Shown here one piece after another: positions 59,800 through 64,000 of a stretch of DNA of 64,000 nucleotides (the stretch's first letter is position 1; each line of letters begins with the position of its first letter). Location of the stretch: contig SAQL01000013.1 of assembly GCA_004020645.1 (NCBI GenBank), positions 1-64,000 of the forward strand. Direction: 5' to 3'. Under the pieces are notes generated by a model, which searched no databases, was not told where the DNA came from, and saw only the letters and a list, made by a program, of their open reading frames with translations. Made by a program: the position numbers and the translations under genes. The stretch is from Mesorhizobium sp. GTDB taxonomy: Bacteria > Pseudomonadota > Alphaproteobacteria > Rhizobiales > Rhizobiaceae.

Positions 59800-60384
59800 A
59801 TGCTCAAGAATGCATTCCTGACGCTCCTCGCGCTTGCCATAGCCATCGGCGGCGGCGGGGGCAGCGTCTGGTACGCTCTCAAGACGCAGGACGGCATCGG
59901 CGCGATCAGGATCGGCCCATGGACAGCGTTCCCCGCTATCGGCACGAGGGCGGCAGATCCTTATTCGAAAGCCCGCGTGGCGCGCGAGGGCATCCTTGCA
60001 CTTGGGCAGGCAGAAGGCCTGTCCTTTATCGCCGAACGCGATTCCGGTGGCGAACAATTGAAACGTCAATGCGCCTATGAAATCGAAGGTGGATTTCCCG
60101 CGGCCCGGTTCTGGACCCTCTATGCCGCCGATCAATCGCTCGGGGTGGTCGAGACCGGCAAGCCAAGGCTTGCGGCGCTTCAATCATACCAGGTGCTGCG
60201 CCAGCCCGACAATTCGGTAGTGATTTCCGTCAGCAACCGCCCCGCACCCGGCAACTGGCTGCTTTCCGACGGCTTCGGCCGGATGTATTTCGTGCTGACA
60301 TTCTACGACACGCCGATCGCCAGCAGCACGGGTCTTTCGGATATCACGCTGCCGCAGATCCTGAAGGTCGGCTGCAATGCGTAG
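59800..60384 (+). CDS. DUF1214 domain protein
   Basis: A 194-residue membrane-anchored protein: N-terminal helix (FLTLLALAIAIGGGGGSVWY) and a DUF1214 domain with DPYSKARVAREGILALGQAE, ERDSGGEQLKRQCAYEIEGG and FPAARFWTLY. Members occur with a DUF1254 partner, either fused or adjacent, and are common in rhizobia. Role unknown. The next gene overlaps it by eight bases. Confidence 0.8.
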   Translation: MLKNAFLTLLALAIAIGGGGGSVWYALKTQDGIGAIRIGPWTAFPAIGTRAADPYSKARVAREGILALGQAEGLSFIAERDSGGEQLKRQCAYEIEGGFPAARFWTLYAADQSLGVVETGKPRLAALQSYQVLRQPDNSVVISVSNRPAPGNWLLSDGFGRMYFVLTFYDTPIASSTGLSDITLPQILKVGCNA

Positions 60385-60925
60385 GCTGCTGCACGCGATC
60401 CTGCTCGGCCTGCTGGGCGCTGGCATCGTGCACATCGTCGTACTGCTGCTCGTCCCGGAATTTTCCGAACGTGATGCGTGGTCGCGGCTGGCCATGGCCT
60501 CGGACCTCTATAGGATGACCAGGCTGGACGCCGAGGCCGGCGGTACGCCGGTGGTAAAATCCGTCGATCCGCTGTTCTATGCGGCTGCTTGCCGGTTCGA
60601 TCTGTCAGAAGGAATGGTTCGGGTGAAGGCACCAGGAAACGTCCCGTTCTGGTCTGTATCGGTCTATGACCGCAGCGGCCATAACATCTACTCCTTCAAC
60701 GACCATAGTGCGACCGGAAGGGTGCTGGACAGTATCGTACTGACGCCGGCGCAGATGATCGAGATCCGCAAGGAGCTCCCGGAGGAATTGCAAGGGGCAA
60801 TCTTCGTCGAGGCGCCCGTTGACGAAGGCATGTTCGTCATCCGCTCGTTCGTGCCCGACGACAGCTGGAAGCCGGTCGTGTCGCGGTTTCTCGAGCAGAG
60901 TTCCTGCGAACTGCAGGTCTACTGA
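60377..60925 (+). CDS. DUF1254 domain protein
   Basis: A 182-residue membrane-anchored protein: N-terminal helix (LLGLLGAGIVHIVVLLLVPE), then DUF1254-type sequence (SDLYRMTRLDAEAGG, CRFDLSEGMVRVKAPGNVPF, FWSVSVYDRSGHNIYSFND). Translationally coupled to the DUF1214 gene; in many bacteria the two domains are one protein, so they should act as a pair in the envelope. Confidence 0.8.
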   Translation: MRRLLHAILLGLLGAGIVHIVVLLLVPEFSERDAWSRLAMASDLYRMTRLDAEAGGTPVVKSVDPLFYAAACRFDLSEGMVRVKAPGNVPFWSVSVYDRSGHNIYSFNDHSATGRVLDSIVLTPAQMIEIRKELPEELQGAIFVEAPVDEGMFVIRSFVPDDSWKPVVSRFLEQSSCELQVY

Positions 60926-60987
60926 CGTCAACCGAAATATGCCGCCGGTTTCCGGCCCAACAGGGTGCGCGGCGCTCTCTTACAGTG

Positions 60988-61029
60988 TTAGAGCGTCCTT
61001 TGCGCGCCCAACAGGGCGCGCGGCGCTCT
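60988..61029. repeat. Palindromic repeat
   Basis: TTAGAGCG at 60988 and CGCTCTAA at the end bracket GCGCGCCCAACAGGGCGCGC, a GC-rich nested hairpin. A shorter form (GGTGCGCGGCGCTCT) precedes it. It belongs to the same general class as the other GAGCG/CGCTC elements in this window and overlaps the stop of the next gene. Confidence 0.55.
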
Positions 61030-61243
61030 AATGATGCGGAACAGGCATCGTCCCCGACGAGCCGGGCATCGTCCCCGACGAGCCCGGCTTATCCGGACCG
61101 GCGCCTGGCCGCGTCTCGCCCGTCAGCTGCCGTAGCTCGTAGCGGATGCCGGGGAAAATGATCACCGCCGCCGGCGTTCCGGTGTTTCGTTCTGCTCGAT
61201 TGGTTGCCGCCGTTCGCGGCACGAAAGACAGTACCATGCCCAT
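61028..61243 (-). CDS. 71-residue rhizobial hypothetical protein
   Basis: A small protein (MGMVLSFVPRTAATNRAERN, then AAVIIFPGIRYELRQL) of a kind conserved in rhizobia. Its C-terminal part contains GSSGTMPGSSGTMP, produced by two tandem 21-bp units at 61044-61085, one of which looks recently duplicated. The N-terminal VIIFPGIRYE core is the conserved part. The function is unknown. Confidence 0.5.
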   Translation of the reverse strand: MGMVLSFVPRTAATNRAERNTGTPAAVIIFPGIRYELRQLTGETRPGAGPDKPGSSGTMPGSSGTMPVPHH

Positions 61244-61453
61244 GGTTCATGCATTCCTCTCGGTTGCCCCGGAGCACAACGCAACGCCTCCAATCTGATT
61301 AAGGACGGCAGTAGGTTAACGGAACGCTAACGGATCGCCGCTAATTTGATCTTTGTTCTGAGGTCAGGAAGTCCTGACCCGAGGCTAATGCGAAACCGAC
61401 ACAGTCCCGGTCGAGCATGGTCCAGATCGTGTCGAGTGTCAGGCGTATCCTAC

Positions 61454-62473
61454 GTGTCAGCTTCGGATTTCAGGCAAATCGCTATACGGGCTGAATCGGG
61501 AAAGGCCGAAAGGCTGTTCCGCGCGGCGGTGTCGGCGTTCTGTTCGCTCACCCGCCCTTCGCGCCGGGAGATCGCACAACTTGAGGATCTGACGCTTCCG
61601 CTTTTCGCCAACGTGTCGGTCGAATCGCGCCGCTATGTCGCCGCCGCCCTTTCCGAATGCGAATATGCACCCACTGCGTTGGTCCGGCGGCTTTGCGAGG
61701 AGCCGGTCGACGTTGCCGCGCCGTTGCTCATCCGCTCGCGCGCGCTGAGTGATATCGACCTCGTCGCGCTGATCGGACGGCACGGCCTGCCGCATGCGCG
61801 CGCCATCGCGCGCCGCAAGGATCTGAACCCGACCATCGCCCAGTTGATCAGGGCGCTTGAAAAGCCGACGCTGGTGAGCGTGCGGCAGCAGGAGGCGGTC
61901 GCCAAGACGGCGCCCGAAAGCGCCGAAGTCGTCGCGCCCAGCCCCGACAGCCAGCAGGTGCCCGGCGCCGCCGCCGAGAATGCACGGCGCAGGCTGCGGT
62001 CGATGATGCGTGCCGATGATGAGAGCGGCGGCGCGACCATCAATCCGTTCGCCGGCGCTGAAACCTATGTCAAACTGCGCGAGACGGCGCTGACCGGCAA
62101 CGTCGCATTCTTCCAGACAGCACTGGCCGACGCGCTCGAAATCGATTTTTCAACGGCGCGGTCGGTCACCGCAAACCAGAACTACACGTCGCTCCTAGCC
62201 GCCCTGCGCGCGCTTGATCTCGGCGAAGAGAGGGCGTTCCTGATCACCGTCGCCGTCTATCCCACAGAGTTTCCGCATCCGCAGGCTATTCGCGTCTTCC
62301 TCGACCGCTACCGACTGCTGCATCGCGACGCAGCGCTGGACAGGCTACGCGGCTGGAAGGCCGAGACGCTGTCGAAGGCCATTCGCAATGCCGGGCCCGT
62401 TGCGGCAAACGCGGACATCCGAAAAGCGGACAGCGACAATGTTGCCGCCAGCCCTAAAGCACGTCGCGTTTGA
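61454..62473 (+). CDS. DUF2336 domain protein
   Basis: A 339-residue protein of the DUF2336 family (helical repeats: FRAAVSAFCSLTRPSRREIA, LTLPLFANVSVESRRYVAAA, LRALDLGEERAFLITVAVYP). The start is uncertain: GTG at 61454 (VSASDFRQIAIRAES) matches the usual N-terminus, while longer frames to 61346 add unconserved sequence. The last residues, SPKARRV, are encoded by the palindromic repeat at 62454, which also supplies the stop codon. Family members are widespread in rhizobia; function unknown. Confidence 0.7.
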   Translation: MSASDFRQIAIRAESGKAERLFRAAVSAFCSLTRPSRREIAQLEDLTLPLFANVSVESRRYVAAALSECEYAPTALVRRLCEEPVDVAAPLLIRSRALSDIDLVALIGRHGLPHARAIARRKDLNPTIAQLIRALEKPTLVSVRQQEAVAKTAPESAEVVAPSPDSQQVPGAAAENARRRLRSMMRADDESGGATINPFAGAETYVKLRETALTGNVAFFQTALADALEIDFSTARSVTANQNYTSLLAALRALDLGEERAFLITVAVYPTEFPHPQAIRVFLDRYRLLHRDAALDRLRGWKAETLSKAIRNAGPVAANADIRKADSDNVAASPKARRV

Positions 62474-62557
62474 CCGGCCTCATGCGACGCGCTTAGGTTG
62501 TTGTTTTATGCATGTCGTTATCGCAAAACCGCTGCACTTTTGCGCGACATGCATCAA
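62454..62557. repeat. Two-hairpin palindromic repeat overlapping a gene end
   Basis: CTAAAGCACGTCGCGT (62454-62469) with ATGCGACGCGCTTAG, then GCATGTCG...CGCAAAA...TTTTGCG...CGACATGC, is the same two-hairpin unit as at 50299. Its first arm codes the last five residues and stop of the DUF2336 protein. Partial units follow to about 62640. Confidence 0.75.
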
Positions 62558-62619
62558 GGCGCGTCGGGTCTGAAAGAGATTCAAGTGAACGCTTTAAGCC
62601 TTTGTTTTCATGCATCTCG

Positions 62620-62967
62620 TTAGAGCGACTTGACGGAAATAAGTTCCTCGACGGGGACAGCGCCGGCCTCGATCTCGACGACCCAGATGTCGGGATCGAA
62701 TTTCTTCTCCCTTTCCAGTCGTGCGTCAAAAGCGGTGGCATCGTCACCGGCGCCGAGCAGACTAAAGAAACGGTCGTCGGGTTTGGCCGAATCGTAGCTC
62801 GTCTGCGGCGCCGGTCCGAACAAGGCAACCTCGCCCATGCGGCCACGCGCCAGCAAGAAGACCGCGCCGGCCTCGGTCGCGCCGCGCTTGACCACGGCGG
62901 CGAAGCCGCCAGCGCCGAAAACCCGGCGCAACAGGGCCGACACCCACAGATCGGTGGTTACGCGCAT
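62620..62967 (-). CDS. DUF1491 family protein
   Basis: A 115-residue protein matching DUF1491: MRVTTDLWVSALLRRVFGAG, KRGATEAGAVFLLARGRMGE, FGPAPQTSYD and FDPDIWVVEIE. The family is found in alphaproteobacteria; its function is unknown. It lies in the same direction as the peptidoglycan-binding gene; 186 bp with a palindromic repeat separate them. Confidence 0.82.
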   Translation of the reverse strand: MRVTTDLWVSALLRRVFGAGGFAAVVKRGATEAGAVFLLARGRMGEVALFGPAPQTSYDSAKPDDRFFSLLGAGDDATAFDARLEREKKFDPDIWVVEIEAGAVPVEELISVKSL

Positions 62968-63000
62968 GGCAGCATTCTGGACGACATCGGACGGTACTTA

Positions 63001-63037
63001 GAGCGCTTTGCGTTTGGGTGAAACCAAAACCGCGCTC
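63001..63037. repeat. Short palindromic repeat
   Basis: GAGCGC (63001) with GCGCTC-type end at 63037 bracket TTTGG-GTGAAA-CCAAA, a nested hairpin. It is the fourth variant of the GAGCG-type intergenic palindromes of this window. Confidence 0.6.
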
Positions 63038-63153
63038 CAGTTTTTTTTCAACTCAATTTCTCGGTCGTTTGGCTGCAAAATGCTCCAGAGCAAAGGTCTG
63101 AAAAACCGAAATCGGTTTTGCCCACCCCGGCTGGCGAGCGCCCGCCTCGAGCA

Positions 63154-63921
63154 TCAGTTAGTCAGGCCGATCTCGCGCATCTTGACGTAGACGACCTCGT
63201 CGGGTTCGCCGGTCTCAGGCAGCCCGAACAGCGACTGGAACTCCCTGATCGCTGCCTTGGTGCGGGCCCCGACCACGCCGTCGAGTTGCATATCGTCATT
63301 GCCGAAAGCCTTCAACCCAGCCTGGATCTTAATGATACGGGCGTCGGGTGCCTGCGCCGGCGCATCTGCCGGCGCCGAAGCGGAGACGGGAATCGCGGCC
63401 AGGTCGTCCGGACGAGGTGCCGGATGCGGCATGACCGTCGAGGCGGTTGGCGTGGCGCCCAGTTGATCGAGCAGAACGCTGTCGATCTCACCGGAAGCGT
63501 TGAGCCCGACCTTCTGCTGATAGGCTTGTATGGCCTTACGCGTGTTGGGGCCAGAAATGCCGTCGACCGTGCCGGAATAAAAATCCAGGTCCTTCAATAT
63601 GCCCTGGATCTGCTTGACGACCGGATCGCTCTTGATCGGGGCCGAGCCCGGCCGCACGATGTTGATGGTGGTTTCGGGTTCGTCGGCGCCTGCTCGAGGA
63701 AAGCTCTCTATGCTCCTGGTCGCAAAAAACGCGCCGGCATGAGGAAAAGGCTGATACCACAGGGCGTTCGCCGAGACGTAGAACAGCGTCACCAGGAAGG
63801 CGGTCGAACCGCCGACCAGAACCGGATTGCGCGAGATCAGGCTGCCGACCGCGACCGCGCCACCCTGGAAGGCATTGCCGCGGCGCTTGACCGTCTTAGG
63901 CTGTTTTGCGGAGCGAGCCAT
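63154..63921 (-). CDS. Peptidoglycan-binding domain protein
   Basis: A 255-residue protein with one N-terminal transmembrane helix (LVGGSTAFLVTLFYVSANAL) and two peptidoglycan-binding (PG_binding_1) domains: KQIQGILKDLDFYSGTVDGI with SGPNTRKAIQAYQQKVG, and KIQAGLKAFGNDDMQLDGVV with GARTKAAIREFQSLFG. A Pro/Ala-rich linker separates them. It is anchored in the inner membrane and faces the wall. Common in rhizobia next to DUF1491. The remaining 79 bases to the window end show no gene. Confidence 0.85.
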   Translation of the reverse strand: MARSAKQPKTVKRRGNAFQGGAVAVGSLISRNPVLVGGSTAFLVTLFYVSANALWYQPFPHAGAFFATRSIESFPRAGADEPETTINIVRPGSAPIKSDPVVKQIQGILKDLDFYSGTVDGISGPNTRKAIQAYQQKVGLNASGEIDSVLLDQLGATPTASTVMPHPAPRPDDLAAIPVSASAPADAPAQAPDARIIKIQAGLKAFGNDDMQLDGVVGARTKAAIREFQSLFGLPETGEPDEVVYVKMREIGLTN

Positions 63922-64000
63922 GCCTGTCCCCTTTCGTCTCCGCCTTCGCCGCAGGCATTGGCAGCACGCCGGGCTTGTCCGCCGAACGTCCCTTCGGTCC

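Overview
The window is a piece of a GC-rich alphaproteobacterial chromosome, most likely Mesorhizobium or a close relative (Phyllobacteriaceae, Hyphomicrobiales). The basis is the conserved block ccmI-ccmE-ccmF-ccmH, degP, response regulator, histidine kinase, glnE, PAS histidine kinase; a FeuN/FeuP/FeuQ-like trio; rhizobial small families (DUF982, DUF1488, DUF1491, DUF2336); and dispersed palindromic repeats of a type common between mesorhizobial genes. No rRNA, tRNA or CRISPR array was recognised.

Region A (1 to about 12.25 kb) is accessory. It opens with what looks like one end of an IS21-type element. A plus-strand, phage-like gene run follows (ParB-like nuclease, a zinc-finger protein whose N-terminus resembles podovirus internal virion proteins, an acidic protein, a 24-residue hydrophobic peptide, a coiled-coil protein), ending at a strong terminator. 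After it come AT-rich islands with small membrane or secreted proteins, a minus-strand set of small rhizobial genes behind a LexA-type box, a decayed partial copy of part of that set, a frameshifted zinc-binding gene, a nuclease/IrrE-peptidase gene broken by one amber codon, and a coupled secreted pair that includes a Rap1a/Tai-type immunity protein. No integrase is visible.

Region B (12.4 to 32.5 kb) is chromosomal: two tiny secreted peptides, AMP nucleosidase, an EEP-family phosphatase, a DUF922 protease, a LacI regulator with two identical operators facing a MoaF-like protein and an extradiol dioxygenase, ETF-ubiquinone oxidoreductase, a cupin, a peroxiredoxin-like protein, a family-4-like uracil-DNA glycosylase, an XRE regulator, an EamA transporter coupled to a lone molybdenum hydroxylase large subunit, and aminopeptidase N.

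Region C (32.46 to 36.28 kb) is a compact mercury-resistance island between pepN and the PAS kinase gene. merR diverges from merT, merP and one 848-codon gene whose product joins a MerF-type transporter, a MerB organomercurial lyase and a MerA mercuric reductase. This single-chain arrangement is the most striking feature of the window.

Region D (36.4 to 64 kb) holds the signalling, nitrogen-regulation and cytochrome c maturation block (PAS kinase, glnE, a two-component pair, degP, ccmHFEI), the FeuPQ-like system, a lone DUF3168 phage/GTA-type gene, a non-pyrrolysine MttB-family methyltransferase facing a TetR regulator, a class A penicillin-binding protein, a DUF1214/DUF1254 pair, a DUF2336 protein, DUF1491 and a peptidoglycan-binding protein. 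Palindromic repeats sit between and sometimes inside these genes; one supplies the last codons of the DUF2336 gene.
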